Assembly (NCBI RefSeq): GCF_904849725.1
Contig: NC_058519.1
Span: forward strand, 180,533,703-180,597,702
Source of the DNA: Hordeum vulgare subsp. vulgare
Taxonomy: Eukaryota > Streptophyta > Magnoliopsida > Poales > Poaceae
Length of the DNA stretch: 64,000 nucleotides
Direction: 5' to 3'
Of the stretch, positions 1 through 12,100 are shown piece by piece; the stretch's first letter is position 1, and every line of letters begins with the position of its first letter. Position numbers and translations under genes: made by a program. Under the pieces are notes generated by a model, which saw nothing but the letters and a program-made list of their open reading frames with translations, was not told the DNA's origin and searched no databases.

Positions 1-431
1 TCGTTGTCACGCGTCGGACATTTTACGGTGAGGGTGAAGCCAAGACCTTTCTCTCTGCAGGATAACCACAAATGGTAGACCACCATGAGAATCATCGATA
101 GGTTATTTAAAATGGTCACGAGACTTGTCAGTTAAGAAGACCCAGTGACGGGAGAGTCTTATATCAACAGAAGAACCCTCGATTTTGATGGAAACATTAT
201 GAATATAATGGAAGAACTTCACCAAAGAAGTTACCGTGAAGAATGTGACGAGCGAGATGCCAAGACCCCAGAGGATTGTCAAAAAATTGAGCGACGAGTA
301 ACCTTCATTTTAAGCGTGGTAGCATCCCACTTTGCCGGAGGTTGGATTTGTTAGAAGACCCCCAAACCCAAACCTTTCTTTCTAGCCCCTCCGAATCTCG
401 AGGACGAGATTCATTTTAAGTGTGGTAGGTT
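1..431 (+). mobile_element. 3' end of internal region of a plus-strand gypsy-type element (continues left of window)
   Basis: This stretch lies directly upstream of the LTR at 432 and closely matches 14215-14654, which precedes the related LTR at 14655. Both contain the same order of short blocks and end in a purine-rich stretch followed by AAGTGTGGTAGGTT, the expected place for the polypurine tract that primes plus-strand synthesis. The open frame at 145-354 has no recognisable domain and I regard it as chance. The body of the element, including any gag-pol, lies outside the window. Confidence 0.7.
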
Positions 432-3400
432 TGTAACATCCCTAATTTTGGAAGGTTAAAATAACTATTAGATTGTTTGTTTGTTTGCTTGAGTGATTGA
501 AACTTGTGTGAAATTTGAAACTTTTCAAAAACTTTTGAATGAGAGGGAATAAAATGAATTTCCGCATCTTTTAAAAGCAATGAGAGAAGATGACATGACT
601 TCTTCAACTCTAAAGAATTTGAATGGAGCTGGCATTTGAATTTCCTTCGATTTTAATTTGCAAATTCTATTTTCCCTCCACTCAAGAAATGCCGGGGAAT
701 AATATTCTGTCAAACAGAAAAGAGAGGAGGAACATGACCCTCCAGAGCCAGGGGCATTTGTTGAAGTATTTTGAGCCAAGGAAACAAAATTTAATTTGAG
801 AAAATAATTGCAACAAGAAATAATGCTTTTAGGGGATTTTCTGAAGAAAAACATTTTTTAAAAGTTTTTATTTTTGACTTTGAAAAATGTTAATCGAGTA
901 GAGGATGTTTTTCTGATTCTTTTGGTATATAATACCCTATATTAATTATTTTTATTTCTTTCCTTTTTTTCCTTTTAGTTTCTATTTTATTAAAAAGGCT
1001 AAATAGGAAACGTTTTTTTTTAAAGGAAACCGCCGCCGGCGCATTATAGCTGTGGGCCGAATCCCACAGTATCCGGGATCCGAGATCCCTACGGATCGGC
1101 CGACCGTCCCCAAGCCCCCAAGCCACCTCTCCCTGCCGCGTGGGACCCGCGCCCGATTCTCCTCTTCCCCCGGTCACCTTCCTCCTCTCCCCTTTCCAAA
1201 ACCGAGCCCGAGGCCGAGTCCTCTCCAGGTTCGCCGGGATCCGCCCGATCCCCCTGCCCCTTCCCTCCCCAAGCGCCTCTCTCCCCTATAAATACTGCCC
1301 CCGGCCGCCGCACCCCGTTCCCCACATCGCCACGCCGTCCCGCCGCCCCCAAGCCGCCCTGCTGCACCACCGCCGGAGCACCCGAGCTCGGCCGCCTTCG
1401 GCCACCCGCTGCACCGCCTCCGGCCACCCCGACCCCTCCCCGACGCCACCAACGCGCTCGCCGCCCTCGCCCGCATCGACTGGAGCCCTCGCCGCCGCCG
1501 GAGACCCTCGGGAGCGCCTTCCCCCGCCCACACCCGAGCCGCCGCCGCCGTCAGCCCTCGCCGGAGACTCCCACGCCGGTGAGCACCCCATCCCCTCCCC
1601 GTAGCCGTCTGATATTAGATGTACGCTCGTGATTAGACACTAGGTAACCCTTCGGTTTTGTTAAGAAAATCATTCGGTTTTCTATTAGTATTAGTTAGCC
1701 GAGCAGATTTTCTTTACTTTGCGAACGTTCGTTGGATTAGCTACGCAGCACTCACCCCTTAGCCAATCAGAGAGCACCACGTGGAACCCCTGTTCACTAG
1801 TTAGGTTTTTTTTTATTTTCAGTTTAATTCAAAAACAGAGGAAGATTCAATTTTCTTTTGATTGTAATTCTTGATCCACAAGTCCAATGAGGTTGATTGT
1901 TTTTCCAGTAGATCACAATTTTTCTGTAGTTTTAAAAACGTATAATTTGTCTATGTTTGAAATTTTCAAATTTGAATTAGATCAGATTTAGTTTAAACCT
2001 TGTTTTGCCTATTCCAGGAGTTTAAAAATAGATTTTAATTTGATTCCTTTTGCTACTGATCACTAGTGATCTTATTTATCGGTGGTAAAAACTTCAGATT
2101 TATTTCAGTATTTTAGCTCATTGTTTCTTGTGAAACAATTTCTGTTTCACCTCTTTTAGGATTATGGCTATTTCTTTTCTGTAAATTGTTTTTGAATTAT
2201 TTTCTTTTATATTTCAGAAATATTATGTTTTGTTTCTGTTAGTTAACAGTAGGTTCGCAACAAGTTTTGATTTTATTTTTATTTGTTATTATGAAATCAA
2301 TTCTAGTTCCTTAGTAACTTGCAATTGGTTTCTCCACTGTTTCAAAACCCGTTTGGAAATACTTTGAAAAACTTTTGTGAAAAAAATACTTTATTTTATC
2401 TTAGTTAAATTTATATCTTAGTTCCCTGTTATTATTTTCTGTTAGACAAAATTTATTTAGTGCTTGATGTAGTAGAAGACTCCTAGTTTTAGTGAAGTTT
2501 CTTTCGGATTCTTATTCGCTCTCTCTTTTGTTTTGATTGTTAGAATGATTGCTAGTATGCGTGCTTATGTGAATGATATGTTTGTTATATAGATTTCATC
2601 GGAGAGTGACGAGTAGTCTATCAAGTTATTTCTCGAGAAATTCTTCTTCGTCAACATCACCAGGCAAGTCACTTTGATCACACTATCACCTATGTTTTAT
2701 GCTTCGTAGTTCTACCATCCTATGCCCAATTGCATGCTGAGTAGGTACTTGGAAATTTTAGTATAGATTGTAGTATCATGTGGTAGGCACACAACAACCC
2801 CGATACTTGGCCCCGGGACGACAAATTTCATATTGCTATGCTTGAGTAGACGGGATTTCGGTTGAGTGCATAACACGAGTGATGCGAGGTTGATTAAATA
2901 ATCAAGACCGGTTAAGACAAGACTTTTCAAGACCTCGGACGCAATGCAACTCTGGGTGAAGGACGGTTGATCGGCTCCCTGGAGAACCCAGTGGATGACC
3001 CGGGATGCTGGAGAGGCCATGACATCCTGCGGAAAGCTTCACCCAGGCTCAAAGAGACGGACGGATATTTTCAAGACCCAAGGCTTACCTGCACAGCCAC
3101 AAGTCATTATGGGCTCTGGCTTGGTTGGACAACGCGGCGACTCTGGACAGGCGGTGCTAGCAGATGTAGAAGAACGGTTGGATTGGATGGGCACCGACAG
3201 GCATTCAGAGGGACCCGTTGAAAGACCATGTTTTGATCATCCGGTCTTCAAACACCCTCAAGTGCGAGGACATACACGGAGGCGATCAAATCTTGTGGGG
3301 AACGTGTGCAAAACTCTGCAGAGTACTCAAACCTAATCGATTAGCCGTGTCCACGGTCATGGACAACTTGAGCCAAAGGAACTGAAGTTATCTGGATTTC

Positions 3401-3923
3401 TCAACACCATTAAATATATTTTATGAGGGTAATTATTGACAACTCGGGTACGAGAACTGGTTGGCGGAACCATCTCGTTAACAACCAACAAAGTAGTAAC
3501 ATTTTGCTTTTAGCCCCCTCTTGTTGTAGGAGAAAAGATTTCCTTTACGCTAAAACTTACAACCCCACCTGCCATATATGCATATAGTATAGATGACATT
3601 TTACCCCTCTCTTATGTGACTTGCCGGCATATTCAATATGCTGACCTACACGGCTGCAACGTCTTATGTTGCAGATATTTTTCTTCGACGAATAAGGGTA
3701 CGATTCAGGGTTGCGGTCTACACTCAACTTGCCGTTGGTGTTTATTGGGACTCCACTCCCTTGAGTGCTTCCGCTGAAATATTTAAGGTATATATCAGTT
3801 TTACGCTATTTACATGTGATTGCACTTTGATATATACATTAATGTACTTTGTGTGCCAGCATACTGATCCAGGGATGGCACAGAAACACAGAGGCTTGAC
3901 TCGTCTTGAGTCGGGTCGCTACA
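432..3923 (+). repeat. 3' LTR (3.5 kb) of a plus-strand gypsy-type element
   Basis: The segment starts TGTAACATCCC and ends GGGTCGCTACA, giving standard TG...CA termini. It aligns along its length with 14655-18354: same GC-rich leader near 1030-1600, same T-rich stretch near 1600-2640, and a near-identical block near 3186-3370. It ends exactly where the minus-strand integrase frame to the right is cut off, so it is a true insertion end rather than a random break. Its partner 5' LTR is left of the window. The open frames in the GC-rich part are present on both strands and look like composition artefacts. Confidence 0.8.
1286..1294 (+). promoter_or_regulatory. Candidate TATA box of the LTR
   Basis: CTATAAATA sits within a C-rich stretch of the LTR. 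The related LTR has CTATAAAG at 15504-15511 in the same relative place, followed in both copies by a GC-rich leader and then a GTGAGCACC donor-like motif (near 1579 and 15791). Conservation of this order in two diverged copies supports a promoter, but no transcript data are available here. Confidence 0.5.
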
Positions 3924-6900
3924 CTCTTTCTACTTGACCACTTGATTGAGGATGGAAAGCAGTGCTAAAAGATAAGTGAGTCCCCATAGCATTCTGAAAA
4001 CTTTCCCAGAAGCGAGAAGTGCAGATACTCCCACAGTCTGAGTTAATATCTAGGGGAACACCATGAAGAGATACTATTCGAGAGATATATAACTCTGCTA
4101 GCTGGCTAGCTGTTATACTCTCACGAACTGGAAGAAAATGAGCTACTTTGGAGAGACGGTCAATGACCACAAAGATAGCATTATTTCCTTTCTTGGTCTT
4201 GGGAAATCCGTAATGAAATCCATACTGACTTTATCCCATTTCCATTCAGGAATAGCTAAAGCTTGAAGGGTGCCAGCAGGCCTTTGATGTTGTGCCTTAA
4301 CTCGACAACAAACGTCACAGTTAGCAACGAACTCAACAATTTCTCTCTTCATACTAGTCCACCAAAACCTCTGGTGTAGGTCCTGATACATCTTAGTACT
4401 ACTAGGATGAATGGTGAGAGGAGAATCATGAGCTTCCTTAAGGATCAATTGCCGCAGACGTTTGCTCTTAGGAAACACTAAACGGTTCTAAAAGAACACA
4501 ACACCTTTCTCATTGATGGAGAATACACTAGCGTTTCCGCTAGCAATATTCTCCTTGATCCGGGATATACCCTTATCATAAGCCTGCACGGCTATGATTT
4601 GATCCCTAAGAGTAGGCTTCGCCACCAGGGTAGAAAGAAATCCTTCAGGAACAATATGAAGATTTAACTTCCGAAATTCCTCATAGAGATGTGGTTGACC
4701 TTGTTGTAGCATCAGATTGTTACAATAAGACTTACGACTTAGTGCATCAGCCATAACATTGGCCTTTCCTGGGGTGTAAGTTATCCCTAAGTCGTAATCC
4801 GAGATCAACTCAACCCACCGTCTTTGCCTGAGATTCAAATCTGGTTGGGTGAAGATATATTTCAGACTTTGGTGATCAGTGAATATTTCACAACGATTAC
4901 CAAGAAGGTAATGTCGCCAGGTTTTAAGTGCATGGACTACAGCTGCAAGCTCAAGATCATGTGTGGGATAATTATCCTCATGTGGACGCAATTGTCGAGA
5001 TGTGTATGCAATCACATGACGATCTTGCATGAAAATGCAACCTAATCCTTGTCACGAGGCGTCGCAATAGATAACAAAGTCCTTAGAAAAATCTGGTGGT
5101 AGCAACACAGGTGCGGAAGTCAGGCGTCTTTTCAGTTCGTGGAAACTATGCTCACACTGTGGTGTCCACTCGAAATTTTTATCTTTCTTGAGGAGTTCAG
5201 TTAGAGGCTTTTCCACCTTGGAGAAATTCTCGACAAAGCGGCAGCAATAGCTCGCTAGACCAAGAAAACTCCTAACTTGCTTAACCGATTCAGGTTGAGT
5301 CCAATCAAGGACAGCTTGAACTCTCTCGGTATTTACAGCAATACCCTTACCAGAGATTACGTGACCTAGATAGGTCACTTCTGGTAACCAAAATTCACAT
5401 TTTGAAAACTTGGCATAAAGGCGATGCCCTCGAAGTTCCATCAATACCAGCCTTAGATGCTCGGCATGTTCTTGTTCGTTCTTCGAGTAGATGAGAATAT
5501 CATCAAGGTATACCACGACGAATTTATCCAAATACTCCATGAAGATTGAATTCATCAAGCGAGAGAAGGTGGCTGGGGCATTGGTTAACCCGAAGGACAT
5601 GACGGTGTACTCGTATTGGCCATAACGAGTAACAAAAGCCGTTTTTGGAATGTTCCCGTTCTTGATCTTGATTTGATGGTATCCCAACCTCAAATCCATT
5701 TTTGAGAAGATTCAGGATCCAGCGAGCTGATCATACAGGTCGTTGATCCTGGGGAGTGGATACTTGTTCTTTATGGTGACCAGATTAACTGGTCGGTAAT
5801 CTACAACCATCCGATCCGTTCCATCCTTCTTCTTGACGAAGAGGACGGGAGAAGCCCAGGGAGAAGAGCTAGGACGAATGAAACCTTTATTCAAGGCCTT
5901 ATCTAGTTGCTTCTTAAGTTCGGCTAGCTCCAGGGGTGCCATCTTATATGGTCTTCTGGCTATTGGAACAGTTCCCGGAACAAGATCTATTACGAACTCT
6001 ACATCTCTGTCAGGTGGAATTCCTGGCAGTTCCTCTAGAAAAACATTCGGGAAGTCACGGACTACCAGAATGTCTTCAAGTTCCGGAAGAGGGTTGGCAT
6101 TGAGGGAATAGAGTTGGCATTTGGCAACTCGAGTAGAGACATTGACTATATCACGTGAGGGATGGGTAAGCTGAACATTTCTAGTATGAGTATCAATCTT
6201 GGCATAGCGGGCTAACATCCAGTCCATACCCAAGATGATATTAATATCCGAAGATTTCAGGGCTATCAATGAGGCTAGAAAAACTAGGCTGTCTACTAGA
6301 ATTTCATTGTCATAGGATATTCTAGAGGTTTGCCACTTACTACCAGGGGTTTGGACAACCAATGGGATTGGCATATCACAGAAAGAAATGTTATGCAACT
6401 GTGCATAACTTTCTGAAATGAAGGAATGAGAAGACCTAGTGTCAAAAAGAACAGGCGTTGGGTGATGATTAACAAGAACCGTACCCAGTATGACGTCGGG
6501 ATCCTCTGCATCTTCTTCTGTTGAAACATAGTTCACACGGCCACGTGTAGGAGTTGGCTTCACATAGTAAGCTTTGACCGACTTGCCTTGCCCAACGGAC
6601 TTTCCAGGTTGCTTGGCACCCACATTCTGAGGACACTCACGGGAATAGTGCCCTGGTTCTCCACACTTGTAACAGATCACTTGGTTAGCACGTGGTGCAT
6701 CATTGCTACCTGGACCACCATAGGTTTTTGCTGGAGGGTTGGACTGATTTGTCCGAGGCGCCACATAGGATGGCCTCAGAGTGTATCTTGGCGGCAGAGA
6801 ACTGTTTGGAACCCACATCCTACATTTTGGAAACGCGGAATTAGATGATGAGCCAGAGTCACGGGAGTGCTTCTTTGTGGCTTCATAGTCGGTATGACCA

Positions 6901-7601
6901 GTCTCGGCACTGATCGCCTTGTTGACCAGGGCTTGGAAGCTTGTACATTCATGGAGGCGCAAATCACGACGAAGCTCAGGGCTCAGACCCTTACGGAATC
7001 TTGCTTGCTTCTTAGCATCAGTAGACACCTCCTCTGTTGCATAGCGGGCGAGGTTACCGAACTCACGGCTATAGGCATCCATGGTCAACTTTCCCTGGGT
7101 GAATGCACAACACTCCTCTCTCTTTCTGTCCATCACACCCTCTGGAATATGGTGCAGACAGAAGGCTGCACTAAAGTATGCCCATGTGGCTGCTGGTTCA
7201 GCAGGACGCATAGCTTCAAAGTTCTCCCACCACAGATTGACGGGTCCTTCCAGAAAATACGCCGCAAAGGTCACCTTGTCGGCCTCAGAAACATTCACAG
7301 AGCGAATCTTACATGAGATACTGCATAGCCAATCATCAACATTGAGGGGATCGGCAGAGTGATGGAACTTTGGAGGATTCAGCTTCACAAAGTCATTGAG
7401 GGACACTGCAACATTCCTAGGCTGATGAGCCGTATTTTGCTCAATACACTCTAACAGTCGGTTGGTCTCCCTTTTGTTTCTCTCTGCCTCAAGCATGACT
7501 TCCGCCAGAGAGGGCGGGTGAGGCAGTTCTTCCTGCGACGCTTGTCTACCCTCGCCTTGCTCATCAGCAGGGGCACGGTTCAACCTGGTGAACACCACCA
7601 T
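3924..7601 (-). pseudogene. gypsy gag-pol polyprotein, broken and truncated
   Basis: This encodes the capsid and enzymes that copy and insert the element. The first ATG in frame is at 7601; a longer reading to 7616 would need GTG. Domains in order are gag; a zinc knuckle of CX2CX4HX4C form at 6674-6633; an aspartic protease near 6440-6460 whose DTG motif reads DTR; RT with YLDD at 5510-5499; RNaseH near 5030-4740; then the integrase zinc-binding and core regions, the last residues being the conserved [10 protein letters not shown] stretch at about 3965-3930. The frame is constant from 7601 to about 4200 except for three nonsense codons at 5714-5712, 5054-5052 and 4490-4488. A frameshift near 4200 moves the integrase core to another frame. 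The LTR at 3923 removes the C terminus. With a changed protease residue as well, it cannot be functional. Confidence 0.9.
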
Positions 7602-7616
7602 GACAAACAAACTCAC

Positions 7617-9140
7617 AGCTTAGACCAATATCATCATCAATGCTAGCTATGGATTAAGAATGCACTGAACACATGGAATGCGGAAACGAATATCAGAACA
7701 GCATGGTAACAAGCAACTTATATATATACACCATGGTTCATACACACCATTACATAGTTCAGTACAACCTTAACCGAAGAGCAAACTACTGAAGTTATGA
7801 AACTACTCATCAGAGGCTTACAAGCTTCCTATACACTATTTATCTATGCCTCCGGAATTCATTTCACGACACAAGCATACTTCACAAGTCACACAGGACT
7901 GTGAAAGTACAGCTACTACCATACTATCCTTCCACTCACGGATCAGGCATCCGCATAGAACATCTCATAAAGATTGCCTCCATGGCCTGGAAGCTCAACC
8001 TGCGGATCAGGAAATACTCTGGCCTGAGATCCCTGGGATCCGTAAGGACACGGATGTGGCCTTGGTCCCCTGACTGGTGGTAGTAGAGGTCCCCGAAGAG
8101 GGGTGACTCCTCCTATAGCAGGCCAGTCAACATGAGCCGGAAGATGGTTTCTGACAGGGTTCAGCATCTCCATATCTCCATACCCTGTCTGGACTACAGG
8201 TGCCAACTGCGTCAAAGCCGTCCACAGACGGGCATGTGTAGCATAAAGCTCCATCCGGAGGGCACGAGCATCCCTGACTCTATTCTCTAGCATGTCAGTA
8301 GTGGATTGCAGCAGTAGATCCTCCATAGAGGAATCAAAGTAGACCCCGCCGAGGTATCCTTCTTCACCTGGCTGAGAGGCAGGAACATAGCAAGGCTCTA
8401 AATTCTGCAGCAGTGCATGTCTAGCCCTCATGATGGTCAGCATTGAATATGCAGCATCTTGTACTGCCATGTCAACAGTGACTCCCAATCCATAAGACCA
8501 ATGGATTGGCTTCTCAGCTCCAGGGTAATCTGGGAATACCCTAACAGTGCAGATATACTAGCTCTGGTTGAAGTCTCGGTACTGTTCCTCCACTGTGTAC
8601 TCTGGGTACCAGCGGTAACCGCACACCGACATCACCCTGACTAGCATGGCCGTATGACCCGACACATCAATGCACCTAGTCAGACGAACCACCTCACGAG
8701 AAGGACGGCCAGGCATCTGAAAATAGAGAGTAATGCAAAAGCATTAGAGCTCTGAATGCAAAATTGGGCAATATAACGGCTGTAAATGCTCAAAAACAAT
8801 TTTGAGACAACCCATAAAATAGAATAGCGTAACCACTCAACTATCAAGTTCAATTCTCTGGTCATGAAACTTACTTCCTTATCCTAGGGATAAAATAAAA
8901 CCCAAAATAACTCTCAACCCATTGTCCTATAATCTACCGATCAGAAACACGAGCCTAGAAGAAGATGAGTAACCTAGTCCTTAATTCCCGCAGAAAAGAC
9001 AAGGATGACGAGAATAGAATAACTTGAGAAGAGAACAAGAGTCTTACGTTCCCTTCCACAAACAATTCCCTTATATGTAACTAAAGCAATTCTAGACTCA
9101 ACTTCGACCAGTTTGGCTTAGTAATCCTACAGTCAGTTAG
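7617..9140 (-). other. Leader region of the minus-strand gypsy element
   Basis: This lies between the primer site and gag. Apart from the extra ORF at 7943-8716, I see only AT-rich non-coding sequence at 7617-7942 and 8717-9140. Confidence 0.6.
7943..8716 (-). pseudogene. Extra ORF between primer site and gag, one in-frame stop; function unknown
   Basis: A 258-codon frame starts with ATG at 8716 and ends with TGA at 7943. It has a single internal TAG at 8560-8558 (codon 53). It lies between the primer-binding site and gag of the minus-strand gypsy element, in the same direction. The predicted product has no transmembrane segment, zinc finger or protease/RT motif that I recognise. Its first part is rich in aromatic and charged residues, its middle is helix-like, and its end is rich in proline and glycine. 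Codons on both sides of the TAG read as sensible protein, so the frame was probably intact in the parent. Some plant gypsy elements, notably Ogre, carry an ORF upstream of gag, but I cannot say this one is related. Confidence 0.6.
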
Positions 9141-9152
9141 GCTCTGATACCA
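9141..9152 (-). promoter_or_regulatory. Primer-binding site (initiator Met-tRNA)
   Basis: On the minus strand the sequence reads TGGTATCAGAGC, complementary to the 3' end of plant initiator Met-tRNA. It is 4 bases from the inner LTR edge at 9157. It fixes the orientation of the element and the inner boundary of the LTR. Confidence 0.9.
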
Positions 9153-9156
9153 ACGC

Positions 9157-12100
9157 TGTCGGCACCCCGATCCTAAGTCATAGGAATCCAGCCTGTAATA
9201 CATCTCATCTCTTTGCGGTCTCACGCACGGTTATCCCCACGGCTACAGCCTTACCTTAGCCGCGACCGTTTGCGCCTTTTGACTCACGTATGCAATTGCG
9301 TCGCTAGCAATCCAGTGATAGAGAACCCAGATCGACATGTCTAGTCATAAACCAAAGCGGCAGTTCCGCACAGGGACAGGCATACATGACCCAACAAAGC
9401 AGGTGTCGGTCACCAGCGAATGTAGATGAGTCGTAGAAAGCTACAAGGACTCCATTACATCGCGTGACATTTCCCCAACGGGGACAGACACAACAACTAA
9501 GAAGGACACATGCCGGTCAACCAATGTGTCCGGAGCAGTAGCGAACTACCATGGCTCGTTGGATCACAAAGGGGCATTTCCCTGTAAGGAATGCTACTAA
9601 AGCCTACGGCTAGGTAATCGAGCCCCATACATATCAAGTACAACACACGTACGCATGGCATACCGATATGTATAGATACATCGATGGCATCACAACATAA
9701 CCATAAACATACAAGCTCTATTTAAAAGGCTCGGAAGAGCCTCACACATAATATTACACAGTAGGGGTCTCACGACCCATCATAACAGTCATTGAAGTTA
9801 CAAGCCAGCGGAAGTAGATAAACTGTCTAAGTACAGACAGATGAAACTAGAAGGCACATGGCCTGACTATACTACAGATCCACCCTAGGGCCAGATCATA
9901 GTTGGGATACCAGCTACTCGGCGTCGCCTTTGTCTAGGTAGAACCCTCCATTAGGGTCATTGACAACCTCTGCAAAAATTATTAAGCAAACGTGAGTACA
10001 GAAGTACTTAGCAAGACTTTAGGATAACTATCTACTCATGCAATGTATCAATCAGGAGTTGTGGGGTTTGATGCGGAAAGCCGGCATTTGACTCGTGGCT
10101 AGACAACTTGCATTTTTTAAATAATTTTTGACAACTTGATTTCTCGAACACGAGTCCACTAACACCACAACAATACTCCATCGTGGAATCCTTCCGTCTC
10201 CATACGGAAATGCCGACCACGACACTCACGCTTATCTTGACAATTTTATGAGTAGCCATTAAAGTTATCTATGAACAACATATGTCTCCAAGTAGTCCAT
10301 ATCCGCGGACGCGGCTATTCGAATAGATCATAACCCTGCAGGGGTGTACTTCTTCACACACGCTCTTGCCACTTATCGCCATGTGCACGTCATGCACCTC
10401 GGCAACCTTCATGCGGAAGCCCAACGAGGGAGTCGGCCACGACCGTTAACCACGCTAATACTTAGTCCAGGTCTATCGCCAATCTAAGGGTAACCCGCAC
10501 GGAAGTCCGGCCGAGGTTTCCGCCACGGCCCCAAATGATGTGCGCAGGGTTCCCAAGCCCACCATCCGGGTGCCAGTTGATACACCGTGCCACTGCCTAC
10601 CGCATCACAGCCCACCTCTCAGGTCAGCGCTATGCACGGCCTCTAGCATGACTATAAACACGAGAACCTACTTGCAACTCCTGGACCGAGTACTAAGCGA
10701 TTAATAAGTCGAGAGGGTCAATTAAGTATCCCAACGTGTGGTAGTATCTAGTCTTGGATTACATACACGGAACTCAGTTCCTAAGGACGGTTCCAATGAA
10801 ACAACCCGCCATGCACTCCTACATAGCCTTTCACCGGTACCTTTACCAAATCAGGTTCAACACACAACCTTTACTTACTGAACACATTCTCACAATTCTG
10901 TTCATCACCCAGATGACAGACCATACACAACTCTAAGCATAGCAGGCATAGCAGGATAAGGCACATCATGGCTCAAGCATCTACCAGGTATGCTAGGTTG
11001 CGAGGTTCAGCTATTTACTGTGACAAAGACAGGTCATGCAAAGGAAGTGGGTTCAACTAACGTGGCAAAAGCATTTGAAGCATTTGATCCTAATGGAATA
11101 AGTAAGTGCAGGAGCGAGAACATGGGATTTATCGGGATGATCAAAATGGTTGCTTGCCTTGTTGCTCAGCGGAGGGACAATATCCGTTAGTCGGATATTC
11201 GGTGGAATCCGGAGGAGCGGAGCCTACCGATAGAAATGACATCAATCAATAACAATCATATGCAACAAAATGATGCATGAGCATGGCATGAAGATGCATG
11301 GTGGTATGCTAATGTAGCTACCATTATTAGGTTGAAGTGGATTTGAATCGGATTCAAATATCATTTCAAACGAGGTATTCTCGAATACCATTTTAATTGA
11401 TTCGACCTGATGCTCAGATCAACTTGATCCGACCTGGGATTTATCGGGATGATCAAAATGTTTGAATATGACATATTCAGATTCCTTGGATTTTTTTGAT
11501 ACTTTTTCATATATAAATTATTTTCATTGGAGTTACAGATTAATTTCTATGATTTTTAGAAGTTTTGGGCATTTTCTGGAATTCTTTTAAATCAGAAAAG
11601 CTACTTATTGCGTCAGGCCCAAGTCAGCATGGCGTCAGCCGTCGGCCGACCTGGTCAGGTCAAACCCGACAGGGGGAACCCACGGGTCAGCCTCACACGG
11701 TTAACCCCGCGCTGACCAGCCCCTGATTGCGTTTGACTTGTGTGTGGGGCCCATTGTCAGCGACTGCTTAGGGTTTAAACCGGCAGATTAGCGAGGCCAG
11801 GTCAGATCCTGCGGGAACTGACCGGCGGCGACATGATCCGCGGCAGATCTTTGCGGGAGTGTCGCCAGAGTTGGCTGTGGTGCTCGGAAATGAGGGCCGA
11901 GAGCACTGGGAGGATCCTCAGGCTTGGCCTCATCCAGTACTGGCCTCAGGGAGGACTGGGGAGGACTGGAGGTCTCCGGCGACGAGCTGAGGCGACGGCC
12001 GGAGCTCGGGCTCGTCGGTATAGTGGCTAGGGTGCACTAAACCTAGGGGAAGAAGAGGGGAAACGAGCGCAAGCTCACGGAGAGTGCAGGAAAAAGCTCA

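Noticed and set aside
1052..1604. Several overlapping GC-rich open frames on both strands
   Set aside because: They are open because of high GC and low stop frequency inside an LTR leader. No domain is present and frames are not preserved in the related LTR.
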